NCBI RefSeq assembly: GCF_042652645.1 | Contig: NZ_JBHSGU010000002.1 | Location: 1,116,001 to 1,180,000 of the forward strand | Direction of reading: 5' to 3' | From: Glaciecola siphonariae | GTDB taxonomy: Bacteria > Pseudomonadota > Gammaproteobacteria > Enterobacterales > Alteromonadaceae | Length of the DNA: 64,000 bases | Part shown: piece after piece, positions 28,390-36,993 of the stretch | Layout: the number at the start of each line of letters is the position of its first letter | How positions within the stretch are numbered: the stretch's first letter is position 1 | Notes under the pieces: generated by a model | Seen by the model: only the letters and a program-made list of their open reading frames with translations | Database searches by the model: none | Told to the model about the DNA's origin: nothing | Program-made: the position numbers and the translations under genes

Positions 28390-29046
28390 ATGATGAAATA
28401 TATCAGTAAAAATGGCGCGATTTTGGCAGGATTCGCATTTGTCAGCACTGCGCTTATTGCCCTCACTTTTTATGCAACAAAAGACAAAATAGCCCTCGCA
28501 AAAGAACAACAACTCATGAGCGTGTTAAATGAGCTTGTTCCAGAAAGCCAACACGACAACCTATTACATACCGACTGTATTGTTGTAGCCCCAGACCCAT
28601 TACTTGGAGACCAAAAGCAACGCATTTTCAGGGCCACAAACGATGGCAAGCCAATTGCCGCTATTATTGAGACCACTAGTCCAAACGGCTACAGCGGCGA
28701 TATTGATTTGGTAGTAGCAGTAAGTCCTGAGCAAGTCGTTCTGGGCACCCGCATAATTGATCACAAAGAAACACCCGGTCTCGGCGATAAAATTGATATT
28801 CGTGTAAGTGATTGGATTAAGTCTTTTAACAATGTGCCCTACTCAGAAGCTAACGAACAGCGATGGCAGGTGAAAAAAGACGGCGGACAGTTTGACCAAT
28901 TTACCGGCGCTACCATCACGCCGCGTGCGGTTGTAAACGCCGTTAAAGATGCGGCAATTTATCTTGGCCAACACCAAACGCAAATTTTTGAACGCGAGGC
29001 TAACTGCTCATCAGGTGATATGCGAATGGAGATAGCCGATGAGTGA
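28390..29046 (+). CDS. rsxG: Electron transport complex subunit RsxG/RnfG
   Basis: A 218-residue subunit with one N-terminal membrane helix (residues 8-30) and a periplasmic FMN-binding domain. The covalent FMN threonine lies in the motif TGATITPRAVV near residue 179, and GLGDKID is present. It overlaps rsxE by 8 bp. Two adjacent ATG codons start the frame; either could be used. Confidence 0.95.
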   Translation: MMKYISKNGAILAGFAFVSTALIALTFYATKDKIALAKEQQLMSVLNELVPESQHDNLLHTDCIVVAPDPLLGDQKQRIFRATNDGKPIAAIIETTSPNGYSGDIDLVVAVSPEQVVLGTRIIDHKETPGLGDKIDIRVSDWIKSFNNVPYSEANEQRWQVKKDGGQFDQFTGATITPRAVVNAVKDAAIYLGQHQTQIFEREANCSSGDMRMEIADE

Positions 29047-29737
29047 ATATAAAAATTTAAGTATTCAAGGTTTATGGAAAAACAACCCTGCCCTTGTGCA
29101 ACTATTGGGCTTGTGCCCTTTACTTGCCGTTACCGGCACGGTTGTAAACGGACTTGGGCTGGGTTTGGCCACAACCCTTGTGCTGCTTGGGTCGAACATA
29201 ACTGTGTCGCTGGTTCGTAATTTTGTTCCGAATGAAATTCGAATTCCAATTTTTGTGATGGTGATTGCGGCCTTTGTGACGGTAGTTGAGCTTATTATGC
29301 ATGCCTACACTTTTGAGCTTTATCAGGCCTTAGGCATATTCATTCCGCTGATTGTTACTAACTGTGCCATTATTGGACGAGCCGAAGCCTACGCGTCGAA
29401 AAATCCAGTGCAGTTTGCCGCCTTTGATGGATTAGCCATGGGGATTGGCTTTACCCTCATATTAGTCGTGCTAGGCGCCATGCGTGAACTACTCGGTTTA
29501 GGTACGCTGTTCAGCGGCGCTGAGCTGTTATTAGGCGACTGGGCCAGTACACTAAAAATTCAAGTATTCACCACAGATGCAAACTTTTTGCTGGCCATTT
29601 TACCTCCAGGCGCATTTTTAGGCATGGGCTTGCTAATTGCGGCAAAGAATATAATCGATAATGTCATGGCGAAAAGAGCGGCTCAAACCAGCAAAAAGGT
29701 GGTTCAGCGTGCCCGCGTTACCGGAACAGATTTATGA
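29039..29737 (+). CDS. rsxE: Electron transport complex subunit RsxE/RnfE
   Basis: A 232-residue membrane protein homologous to RsxA, six segments, with the paired hallmark blocks NPALVQLLGLCPLLAVTGTV and PLIVTNCAIIGRAEAYA. It completes the six-subunit Rsx complex. Its stop overlaps the nth start (ATGA), giving an unbroken chain of overlapping genes as in E. coli. Confidence 0.96.
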   Translation: MSEYKNLSIQGLWKNNPALVQLLGLCPLLAVTGTVVNGLGLGLATTLVLLGSNITVSLVRNFVPNEIRIPIFVMVIAAFVTVVELIMHAYTFELYQALGIFIPLIVTNCAIIGRAEAYASKNPVQFAAFDGLAMGIGFTLILVVLGAMRELLGLGTLFSGAELLLGDWASTLKIQVFTTDANFLLAILPPGAFLGMGLLIAAKNIIDNVMAKRAAQTSKKVVQRARVTGTDL

Positions 29738-30366
29738 ACAAACAAAAACGCTTTGAGATACTGTCTCGTTTGCGAGCTAATAACCCGCACCCTACTACCG
29801 AGCTTAATTACTCAAGTCCGTTTGAATTGCTTATTGCTGTTATTTTATCTGCACAAGCAACCGATGTGGGCGTAAACAAAGCCACCGATAAGCTTTTTCC
29901 AGTTGCCAATACACCAGAGGCAATTTACGCCTTAGGGCTAGACGGCTTGAAGGAATACATTAAAACCATTGGTTTATTTAATTCTAAAGCGAAAAACGTG
30001 CTGGAAACATGCCGCATCTTGATTGAGAAACATCAGTCGGTGGTCCCTGAAAACAGAGAGGCGCTAGAAGCCTTGCCTGGTGTAGGTCGTAAAACCGCAA
30101 ACGTAGTGCTCAATACCGCATTTGGCTGGCCCACGATTGCGGTAGATACCCATATTTATCGAGTGAGCAACCGCACCAAATTAGCGATGGGTAAAACGGT
30201 TGAAAAAGTAGAAGAAAAACTGCTTAAAGTCGTGCCAAAAGAATTTAAAGTCGACGTGCATCACTGGCTGATACTGCATGGACGATATACTTGCGTGGCC
30301 CGAAAGCCACGCTGCGGTTCTTGTATTATTGAAGACTTATGCGAGTTTAAAGACAAGACTGAGTGA
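29734..30366 (+). CDS. nth: Endonuclease III
   Basis: A base-excision repair glycosylase/AP lyase for oxidised pyrimidines. 210 residues (E. coli 211). The helix-hairpin-helix and catalytic region LPGVGRKTANVVLN with Lys near residue 120, the catalytic Asp in VDTHIYRVSNR near 138, and the Fe-S signature C-x6-C-x2-C-x5-C (CVARKPRCGSCIIEDLC) at the C-terminus are intact. It ends the rsxABCDGE-nth operon, an order conserved with E. coli. Confidence 0.98.
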   Translation: MNKQKRFEILSRLRANNPHPTTELNYSSPFELLIAVILSAQATDVGVNKATDKLFPVANTPEAIYALGLDGLKEYIKTIGLFNSKAKNVLETCRILIEKHQSVVPENREALEALPGVGRKTANVVLNTAFGWPTIAVDTHIYRVSNRTKLAMGKTVEKVEEKLLKVVPKEFKVDVHHWLILHGRYTCVARKPRCGSCIIEDLCEFKDKTE

Positions 30367-30390
30367 CCGTTGTGTTGTTAGCGGTCGTTT
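30365..30390 (+). terminator. Probable terminator of the rsx-nth operon
   Basis: GACCGTT and AGCGGTC form a 7-bp stem (one G-T pair) that includes the nth stop codon, followed by GTTTT. Moderate strength. Confidence 0.45.
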
Positions 30391-30440
30391 TAGCTGTGTC
30401 CGAGCGGTCCGTATGAATCACAATACCCGCTATGCTATTT

Positions 30441-30490
30441 TTAATCTCGTTCAATCTCGTTCAATCTCGTTCAATCTCGTTCAATCTCGA
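30441..30490. repeat. 10-bp tandem repeat (unit TCAATCTCGT) across a gene end
   Basis: Five adjacent 10-bp units: three identical (30,451-30,480) flanked by two with one mismatch each. The array spans the last codons and stop of the HAAS-domain gene. The unit length is not a multiple of three. Confidence 0.9.
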
Positions 30491-31417
30491 CAATTTAGTT
30501 AACTGAATAATCACAAGTACAACTAAAATGGCTGCGACTGACAATAAAAAATGGGTCTGCGACGATTCAACAAACGATAAAATCATTGAAGGTATAGTTG
30601 CAGAAGCTTCCTCTTTTACAAAGATTATCGGGGTTGTGGCTGCCATAAACAATGCGGCTAGCGCAAATACCGCATGATCAACGATATAGGCTATATAGCT
30701 ACGTCTCTGCCAGTAGGTCTGGGTTAATCGATAAAGCGCTTGTATCAGCGACTGCACGCAAAGCACCGTCAAAATAATTCGCCAATGCTCAGCCGATGGC
30801 GCTAGAGAAAGCACTTGCTGCTGATACACATCGTTGCTCATCCATAAGTGCGTCCACAAAATAAGTAATAAAAAACTGTTGGTGATGATGTCGGTGATGG
30901 TGTCTGAATTACTTACCTTAAAACTAGGATCAGATGGGAGTTTATCCAATGTCCATGTTTTATAAAGCCTACCTGAAATTGAGCCTGATTTGCCCAAATA
31001 GTAAAAAGTAAGCGTTAAAATCAAAAAAAGCAGACTGACTTTATCAATAAATATCATCAAAGATTGCAGCAACAGCCTGATTGGATTGATTGAATCGTCT
31101 TGTAGCATCGCAAATACGGTTAGCACTACCGCATATGTAAACAAAAACGCCGCGCCGTGAAATAAGACCTTTTTATATAGCGCCATATCTATACCTGCGA
31201 TTAATGCAGGGCGTTCGTAAAAGCGATTTGCGGTGAGTTCTGGGTGACCATATTTTTTTAATACAGCTTGCACATTGTCATCACTGCCCCCGTTTTGGGC
31301 GTTCATGGCGTCAATGTCATCTAAAATATTAGCTTTAAGTTCTCGCCCTATTTCGTCTTGCTTATCAGCAGGTAAGGCTTGCTGTACCGCCGATATGTAT
31401 CGGTTTACTAAATCCAT
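30461..31417 (-). CDS. HAAS-domain membrane protein paired with PadR regulator
   Basis: A 318-residue protein. Residues 1-70 form a HAAS-type helical domain (MDLVNRYISAVQQALPAD, then IGRELKANILDDID and LKKYGHPELTANRFY), the usual partner domain of PadR-like regulators. The rest has six or seven hydrophobic segments (about 88-108, 120-140, 187-207, 215-235, 245-265 and 292-310) and no known enzymatic motif. The start overlaps the padR stop by 1 bp, so the two are coupled. Its C-terminus (NEIERD) is encoded inside a 10-bp tandem repeat, so changes in copy number would alter the tail. Confidence 0.8.
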   Translation of the reverse strand: MDLVNRYISAVQQALPADKQDEIGRELKANILDDIDAMNAQNGGSDDNVQAVLKKYGHPELTANRFYERPALIAGIDMALYKKVLFHGAAFLFTYAVVLTVFAMLQDDSINPIRLLLQSLMIFIDKVSLLFLILTLTFYYLGKSGSISGRLYKTWTLDKLPSDPSFKVSNSDTITDIITNSFLLLILWTHLWMSNDVYQQQVLSLAPSAEHWRIILTVLCVQSLIQALYRLTQTYWQRRSYIAYIVDHAVFALAALFMAATTPIIFVKEEASATIPSMILSFVESSQTHFLLSVAAILVVLVIIQLTKLSRLNEIERD

Positions 31418-31749
31418 TATGTGTTCTCCAATAATACAGAAATACTATTATTCAATTGTTGCCAGTCTTTAGTGAGTTGCTCGAGCACCTCATGGCCATT
31501 TTCATTTAGTAGGTAATAGCGGCGCTCTCTCGTGCCGATATTTTTCCATTCGCTATCAAGCAGACCTTGCTGTGCCAATCGCCTGATAAGTGGGTATAAG
31601 GTTCCTTCATCAATGTCTATCCCCGCCTCGCCTAAGTGCTTTCTTAATGAGTATCCATATTGTGGCTCTCGGCTCGCGGCAAGCACACTCATAACTAGGG
31701 CGCCCCTGCGTAATTCTAGCCTTAACTTATTTATGCGTTCATTGCTCAT
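31417..31749 (-). CDS. PadR-family transcriptional regulator
   Basis: A 110-residue PadR-type winged helix-turn-helix repressor. ELRRGALVMSVLAASREPQYGYSL is the N-terminal helix pair, IDEGTLYPLIRRLAQQGLLDSEW is the recognition helix and wing, and RRYYLLNENGHEVL closes the domain. PadR proteins normally repress their own operon and a nearby target. Two inverted repeats lie directly upstream, between this gene and the divergent serine hydrolase, and the downstream HAAS gene is translationally coupled. Confidence 0.93.
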   Translation of the reverse strand: MSNERINKLRLELRRGALVMSVLAASREPQYGYSLRKHLGEAGIDIDEGTLYPLIRRLAQQGLLDSEWKNIGTRERRYYLLNENGHEVLEQLTKDWQQLNNSISVLLENT

Positions 31750-31768
31750 TTTTCACTCTGCCATTTAC

Positions 31769-31810
31769 ACTGTGTGTAACACAGTATAAATACTATGTGC
31801 CAAACAGTAT
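31769..31810. promoter_or_regulatory. Probable PadR operator
   Basis: Two inverted repeats: ACTGTG-TGTAA-CACAGT (31,769-31,785) and ATACT...AGTAT (31,790-31,810, containing ATACTATGTG). The ATACTAT half-site resembles known PadR operators. It lies between the divergent padR and serine hydrolase genes, so it could control both. Confidence 0.5.
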
Positions 31811-31847
31811 CCTTGTCAACATTAAATATTGACGAATCTCTGTGAAC

Positions 31848-33023
31848 ATGAAAAACAAAAATCCCCTCTTGCGACGTGATACCGCTCTGCTCATGCGTTT
31901 GCGCCTGCATACCTTTAGCTGCTTTTTTTTCGCGCTGGTCTTCGGCATTTTAGTTCCTTCGCTGGCCTATGCGCGTGTTTTGGACCCTAAAACTGTTGGT
32001 CCTTGGCCATTAGTGGCTCCCGAAAACCTCGGAATAAAGCCAGATAAATTAGCTCGCGCCCTTGATTATATTCAAAGCAATGCCGGTGATGACGGCATAA
32101 GCCAAACGCTTATATTGCATGGCAATAAAGCGGTGTTTGCAGGGTCGAGGGTGGATGTTGTGCACAATGTTTATTCGGTCACCAAAAGTTTTACCAGTAC
32201 AGCACTCGCCCTGCTAATAGCAGAGAACAAAGCAACTTTAGACACTTTAATTTGTGATATTGATGCGCAATATTGTGATGCCTATCCCCAAGTGAGCTTG
32301 CGCCACCTTGCCACTATGACATCGGGTTACAACGCGAGCGGTGAAAATCGTTGGCAAGAAAACAGCGAAGACTGGTCGGTAACGCCTTTCGCTAGCGGCA
32401 CACCATTATTCCCGCCCGGAACGGCCTTTGCTTATTGGGATGAAGCAATGATTGTGTTTGGCGATGTATTAACACAGCTAGCGCAACAGTCATTATATGA
32501 CTACTTAAATGAAAAGCTCATGCAGCCTATGCAAATAACAAATTGGAAGTGGTGGCACGAAACAAATCGTCCGCATGGCTATACGATGAATTACGGCGCA
32601 GGCGGTATTGAGCTCTCGGCCATTGATTTGGCCAAGTACGGCTCACTGATGCTCAACGGCGGCAAATGGCAGCAAAATGGCGAAGCAAAACGACTCATTA
32701 GCAAGCAATGGGTGGAGGCAGCCAGTCGCAATCAAATTCCGCTGTCAATCAAAACAGCAGACACCGACCGTAAGAGTATCGACGGCGTGGGCTACTATGG
32801 TTTCAACTGGTGGGTGAATGGGGTAAATGCAAGCGGCCAAAGGCAGATGCCAAACGCGCCTAGCGACACGTATTACGCTCGAGGGTTTAATAACAACATG
32901 CTGTTTATTATCCCGCAGTGGAATATGGTGATTGTGAGAATGGGCATGGACGACGAAAAACGCATAGACAAAGTCGCCTTTTACAATGAATTTTTTGGGT
33001 TGCTACGAGAGGCCGTTGAATAA
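31848..33023 (+). CDS. Serine hydrolase, class C beta-lactamase-like
   Basis: A 391-residue secreted hydrolase. A signal segment (FFFALVFGILVPSLAYA) ends near residue 44. The SxxK motif is S110-V-T-K113 (VYSVTKSFTSTAL), a YWD replaces the usual YxN, and YGAGGIELSAIDLAKYG leads to the C-terminal part. The family covers beta-lactamases, DD-peptidases and esterases; the activity cannot be decided. I use the ATG two codons inside an alternative GTG. The last 120 codons and 101 bp beyond the stop are duplicated 1.5 kb downstream. It is divergent from padR across the operator-like repeats. Confidence 0.85.
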   Translation: MKNKNPLLRRDTALLMRLRLHTFSCFFFALVFGILVPSLAYARVLDPKTVGPWPLVAPENLGIKPDKLARALDYIQSNAGDDGISQTLILHGNKAVFAGSRVDVVHNVYSVTKSFTSTALALLIAENKATLDTLICDIDAQYCDAYPQVSLRHLATMTSGYNASGENRWQENSEDWSVTPFASGTPLFPPGTAFAYWDEAMIVFGDVLTQLAQQSLYDYLNEKLMQPMQITNWKWWHETNRPHGYTMNYGAGGIELSAIDLAKYGSLMLNGGKWQQNGEAKRLISKQWVEAASRNQIPLSIKTADTDRKSIDGVGYYGFNWWVNGVNASGQRQMPNAPSDTYYARGFNNNMLFIIPQWNMVIVRMGMDDEKRIDKVAFYNEFFGLLREAVE

Positions 33024-33124
33024 TGCCGACGATTTGCATGTTTGGTTTTGAAATTGATATTAGAGTGCTGACGAAACGGTGCTTTTGCGATAAAGCGGAC
33101 GTTTTACGCCTGTAAGTGAATTAA
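32665..33124 (+). repeat. 460-bp direct repeat, copy A (3' end of the serine hydrolase)
   Basis: Matches 34,167-34,626 without gaps at a constant offset of 1,502 bp, with about 18 differences by eye (roughly 96% identity). It covers the last 120 codons of the hydrolase and 101 bp beyond the stop. Confidence 0.93.
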
Positions 33125-33208
33125 TTTATGCAATGTCGCTAACCATAGCGGGTCGCATTGTTTGGAGAACTCAAATTGTGCATGTGCCGTGCGAAAAGTG
33201 ATCGGTTT

Positions 33209-33493
33209 TTATGAATCTCGTTTTCTCAGGTTGAGCAGTATATTTATAAACGCAGAACTGCAAAAAACAATCAATATGAATATAACATCACCAACTATCG
33301 ACAAAGTGCCAGCTTTACATTGCTTTGCTTTAATAGTGCACTCGATATAAATAAAGAGCTCAAAAGCAATGAGGGAACCAAGGCAGCAAAGCACTAATAA
33401 ATAGCCTATCTCACCCCTTGTGTTAAAGAGGTATCGAACTACACCCACGATCGTAATAACAGAGATAATAATATAAACCCAGATGTCATACAT
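33209..33493 (-). CDS. Small membrane protein, 94 aa, unknown
   Basis: Three hydrophobic segments (about residues 4-21, 29-50 and 65-85) separated by short charged loops, including IECTIKAKQCK with two cysteines. No family recognised. It follows a 167-residue secreted protein by 22 bp on the same strand, and both lie between the two copies of the 460-bp repeat, so they behave as a two-gene cassette. The segment looks AT-rich compared with the flanking core genes, consistent with transfer. Confidence 0.55.
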   Translation of the reverse strand: MYDIWVYIIISVITIVGVVRYLFNTRGEIGYLLVLCCLGSLIAFELFIYIECTIKAKQCKAGTLSIVGDVIFILIVFCSSAFINILLNLRKRDS

Positions 33494-33515
33494 ATTGTGT
33501 AACCAACCAAAGTTG

Positions 33516-34019
33516 TCAACTAGTCAGTCTAATTCGTACCGATGAAGGTGATGCTTTTCGTGCGTCTGTTAAATTCTTTGATTTATAGTTCTGAAGTTCG
33601 AAAGGAAGATGACCTCGTAACAGCTCATCCTTTGCTTTGCTTACCTTGACCATTAATCGCTGCATAAATTGCAGTTCAACGCCATTTAGCGCTAAAGTTC
33701 CGACAGGGACTGATTTCACGTTTGACTTTTCGTACTCATATACTATCTTGCGGACTGAGTTATCGTCTAAAAATATCATGTAAACCTGCCCTTCACTTCT
33801 TGATAGGCATTCTGTTTCATTCTTACGCGACATACAGTGTATAAAATCTTGTAGGTTAACATTTTTATTTAGCTTTTCAGCTTGCAACAAATCTGATTTT
33901 TCAAAGTACATGTCGCTGAGTTCTTCTTGGCTGAATACGCCATATAGTTCACTTCGGTCAACCGCTATGCTTTGTTGAGAGTAGACTACTATTATCAGCA
34001 TCAATAAAATAAAATTCAT
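33516..34019 (-). CDS. Secreted protein of unknown function, 167 aa
   Basis: A signal peptide (MNFILLMLIIVVYSQQSIA) leads to a soluble, charged domain with two cysteines (FIHCMSRKNETECLSR) that could form a disulphide in the periplasm. No family is recognised. It is transcribed with the small membrane protein 22 bp downstream, and the two together form the cargo between duplicated hydrolase tails. A secreted effector with a membrane partner, or an envelope pair, are both possible; neither is shown. Confidence 0.6.
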   Translation of the reverse strand: MNFILLMLIIVVYSQQSIAVDRSELYGVFSQEELSDMYFEKSDLLQAEKLNKNVNLQDFIHCMSRKNETECLSRSEGQVYMIFLDDNSVRKIVYEYEKSNVKSVPVGTLALNGVELQFMQRLMVKVSKAKDELLRGHLPFELQNYKSKNLTDARKASPSSVRIRLTS

Positions 34020-34166
34020 AGCTAATCTCCGTATCGTTTGAATATTACACGCTTTTGGGTTGCTCGAATAAACACTATCGATTGGTTAAAATATAAACAA
34101 TCACATTGACCGTACTAAATGATTTTATAGAAAGCAAACATAACTTTTGCAGAGAAGTTAATCAGC

Positions 34167-34525
34167 AATGGCAGCAAAATGGCGAAGCAAAACCACTAAT
34201 TAACAAGCAATGGGTGGAGGCAGCGAGTCGCAATCAAATTCCCCTGTCAATCAAAACAGCAGACACCGACCGTAAGAGTATCGACGGCGTGGGCTACTAT
34301 GGTTTCAACTGATGGGTGAATGGGGTAAATGCAAGCGGCCAAAGGCAGATGCCAAATGCGCCTGGCGACACGTATTACGCTCGAGGGTTTAATAACAACA
34401 TGCTGTTTATTATCCCGCAGTGGAATATGGTGATTGTGAGAATGGGCATGGACGACGAAAAACGCATAGACAAAGTCGCCTTTTACAATGAATTTTTTGG
34501 ATTGCTAAGAGAGGCCGTTGAATAA
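34167..34525 (+). pseudogene. Truncated duplicate of the serine hydrolase 3' end
   Basis: Only the last 120 codons of the hydrolase are present. A TGG codon of the intact gene has become TGA (34,310-34,312), so even this fragment is interrupted. The upstream sequence bears no relation to the missing 5' part. The duplicated DNA continues 101 bp beyond the stop. Confidence 0.92.
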
Positions 34526-34626
34526 TGCCGACGATTTGCATGTTAGGTTTTGAAATTGATATTTCAGTGCTGACGAAACGGTGCTTTTGCGATAAAGCGG
34601 ATGTTCAATGCCTTTAAGTGAATTAG
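34167..34626 (+). repeat. 460-bp direct repeat, copy B
   Basis: Second copy of 32,665-33,124, same orientation, about 96% identical by eye. Together the copies bracket a 1-kb, two-gene segment. Confidence 0.93.
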
Positions 34627-34629
34627 TCT

Positions 34630-34761
34630 CTACTTAACATAAAATCGGCGGTGGAGCTTAAAAATGGTGAGCGTTTTCATAACTCGTCCTGTGAACTTAT
34701 ACTGCTTATTTACAGCAAAAAATTTCTCATACTCACGCAAATGACCAAAAGGGTCGTTCAT
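34630..34761 (-). other. Possible truncated gene remnant before the IS3 element
   Basis: A frame of 43 codons from an ATG (open to about 34,810) reads plausibly as protein (MNDPFGHLREYEKFFAVNKQ) and looks like the C-terminal end of a larger, lost gene. No family recognised. The rest of the 34,627-34,882 gap shows nothing else. Confidence 0.3.
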
Positions 34762-34890
34762 CACCTTAGACCATTTTAAATATGCGCACAAAGGAATAGG
34801 CCTAGCAAAGAGTTAGGTAATTTGGTAAAAACCTAAATAGGATTAAAATAAAGCGATTGCTAGAAGAAAAATCCCCCACTAGTGTAGTGG

Positions 34891-35780
34891 TCAACTGTTT
34901 TTGGCCACCGGTTTATAGTAATTCCAGTACCTTTTCTCTGACTCATTTGGCGTCAGTCCACCATTGTATGAATGTGGCTTGATTTCGCTGTAGTAGCCAA
35001 TGATGTAATCATTAATTCGACGTTTGGCTTCTTCAAAACTTTTGTAGCCTGTCGTCGGTATCCATTCTGTTTTTAAGCTTCTGAAAAAACGTTCCATTGG
35101 GCTGTTGTCCCAACAATTTCCTCGTCGACTCATGCTTTGCGTCAAGCGATATCGCCAGACAAGCTGTCTAAATTGGCGTCTTGTGTAGTGACACCCTTGG
35201 TCGCTATGAATCATAACGTCCATGGGCCTTCCTCTGCTTTCGAACGCCATTGTTAACGCCTGACATGTTAGGTTACTATCGGGTGAATGACTCATAGCCC
35301 AACCGATAGGTTTACGTGCAAACAAGTCAATGACAACCGCTAAATACGCCCATCGTTTACCTGTCCAGATAAAACTCACGTCGCCACACCACACCTGATT
35401 GGGTGCGGTAACAGCAAATTGCCTATCCAACGAATTAGGAATAGCTACGTGCTCTTGCGTCGCTTTCTTATAGCTGTGCTGCGGAAGCTGACAACTGACT
35501 AAATCCAGCTTCTTCATTAACTTTGTCGCTCGATATCGCGACAAGCTCACTGTGTGAGACTCATCATTCGTCACGATATCAGCAACTGTTCTTGCCCCAG
35601 CAGAGCCACCACTTAGGCGGTAAGCTTCTTTTACCAAACTGTGTAGCCTGGCGGCCTCTGGTGACAAGCGTTTATCACGCTGATGCCAATATTTATAGGT
35701 GCTGCGATGGACGTCCAATCTTCACACACCACTTTGACCGGATAATGGTCCTTATCGCTCTGACTCAGCTTCTCGATTAA
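34891..35780 (-). pseudogene. IS3-family transposase OrfB (DDE), frameshifted
   Basis: The rve-type catalytic domain is present: WCGDVSFIWT (first Asp), MIHSDQGCHY (second Asp) and NCWDNSPMERFFRSLKTE (Glu). The N-terminal stretch LIEKLSQSDKDHYPVKVVCE, which should be entered from orfA by a -1 shift, is separated from LDVHRSTYKYW by the loss of one base at about 35,720. Without that base orfB cannot be joined to orfA, so the element is probably dead unless this is a sequencing error. Confidence 0.85.
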
Positions 35781-36088
35781 CGAGAGTGTTTCATGGAGTC
35801 CGACATCAACAGAGCGGTAGCCTTTTTTAATATGTCCTTTTCTAGCTCGGCGCGTTCCAGCTTCTTCTTCAGCTCTCTAATCTCAATCTGCTTTGGCGTC
35901 ATTGGGGAATGTCTACCAGGATTCCCTTGGCGTTCTTGTCGAAGTTGTTTTACCCACAGTCCAACAGTAGAAAAGCCAACATTCATAGCTTCAGATGCTT
36001 CTTTTTGGGTGTATCCTTGATCGACGACCAACTGCGCGGTTTCTAATCTAAATTCGGGGCTGAATCTGCCTTTCTTTTTTTGGCTCAT
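35777..36088 (-). CDS. IS3-family transposase OrfA
   Basis: 103 residues. An N-terminal helix-turn-helix (RFSPEFRLETAQLVVDQGYT, then EASEAMNVGFSTVGLWVKQL) binds the element ends, and a C-terminal leucine zipper (IRELKKKLERAELEKDILKK) supports multimers. The overlap with orfB is in the -1 phase usual for the family. Alone it would at most act as a regulator of related elements. Confidence 0.9.
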   Translation of the reverse strand: MSQKKKGRFSPEFRLETAQLVVDQGYTQKEASEAMNVGFSTVGLWVKQLRQERQGNPGRHSPMTPKQIEIRELKKKLERAELEKDILKKATALLMSDSMKHSR

Positions 36089-36351
36089 TGTTTCACCTAA
36101 TCTTGCTATGCTTGAAGCATAACACTTAAAGTTAGATGGCCAAATTCAGTATGCCACTACAGATAGACTAAGCAGACACACTAAAAACTCATGCGATGAA
36201 GTGTCAGTAAAAAAGTTGACAAAGCTCTAATTAGGATGTTTACTTTGTAAGCAACGTACATGAATATTTACTAATTATGTTATGTAAAAGGAAGACTCTG
36301 ATATGCTAGGAAAGTCAACAAGTCAACAATACTAAAAATTCTCCTAAAAAT

Positions 36352-36849
36352 ATGCTCTCTTACATCTTGTGGAGCTCTTTTTTTCTAATACCAAACCTTT
36401 CTCAAGCTGAATTACCTCCCTGCCCGCCTGAAGTTATAGAGTGCCATGAAACTCAAGGTAATGGGCCATCAAACGAGGATTCATTTCAGCCTGGCTCAGG
36501 TGGAGGTGGTGTCGGAGCACCTCCCGGTGGCGGCGGGGGTGGCGGCCAACCAGGCGGAGGTATTGGTCCGAGTGGTGGACAAAATCCGGCCCCGTCCGAT
36601 CCCCCGCCAGAAGATGAAATAAGTGAGAAGGAAGAGTGCAAACTCGAATCAGGTAGGACGAGACTCAACTGTCGTACTGTGGCGCAAGGCGTTGCCAGTG
36701 CTACAGCTGCGGGATGCTTAGGCTTGATTGGCTTAACTCCTGCTACCGTTGCTGCTTGTGAGATAGCTAATCTTGCGCTGTTAGCAGTCGAGTTGGACAT
36801 CTGCGATACAGAACATTCAGAGCGTTTGATTCTAGTGTGTAAAGTGTAA
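36352..36849 (+). CDS. Secreted Gly/Pro-rich protein with Cys-containing hydrophobic C-terminus
   Basis: 165 residues in four parts: a signal peptide (residues 1-19, ending SQA), a short region with cysteines (CPPEVIEC), a low-complexity Gly/Pro linker (about 45-85) and a C-terminal domain with six cysteines around small-residue hydrophobic helices (CRTVAQGVASATAAGCLG, then TPATVAACEIANLALLAV). The layout recalls secreted small toxins and bacteriocin-like peptides, but no family is recognised and that reading is inference. The ribosome site is weak. It begins a same-strand row with an ankyrin-like protein and a small membrane protein. Confidence 0.6.
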   Translation: MLSYILWSSFFLIPNLSQAELPPCPPEVIECHETQGNGPSNEDSFQPGSGGGGVGAPPGGGGGGGQPGGGIGPSGGQNPAPSDPPPEDEISEKEECKLESGRTRLNCRTVAQGVASATAAGCLGLIGLTPATVAACEIANLALLAVELDICDTEHSERLILVCKV

Positions 36850-36871
36850 CCGTAATTCATACCTAAACGGG

Positions 36872-36904
36872 ACCGCCGGGATTGCTGCGGTAGAGAGTTT
36901 TTTT
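36872..36904 (+). terminator. Weak hairpin with T-run after the Gly-rich gene
   Basis: ACCGC and GCGGT form a 5-bp stem, followed after six bases by seven T residues. It may partly separate this gene from the ankyrin-like gene. Confidence 0.35.
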
Positions 36905-36993
36905 GGAAGCCGAAGACACTACGAAAGGCAAATTTCTATGCAAGGCTCACTGTTGTTAGAGCCTATATCTAATTAAGATTTGGAGTTTGACGC

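Larger units (their letters stand above)
34883..36161 (-). mobile_element. IS3-family insertion sequence, defective
   Basis: 1,279 bp bounded by 25-bp imperfect inverted repeats: 34,883-34,907 begins TGTAGTGG and ends TTGGCCA, and 36,137-36,161 is its inverse with 19 of 25 positions matching by eye. It holds overlapping orfA and orfB as in IS3 elements. No clear target duplication is seen at the flanks. orfB has lost one base, so this copy should not make its transposase. Confidence 0.9.

Noticed and set aside
34106..34312. Apparent 68-codon gene across the start of the duplicated hydrolase tail
   Set aside because: It is a chance joining of unrelated sequence with the truncated hydrolase copy and ends at the nonsense codon.
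34877..36166. Target-site duplication of the IS3 element
   Set aside because: Bases next to the two ends do not match (TAG on the left, GAT on the right).
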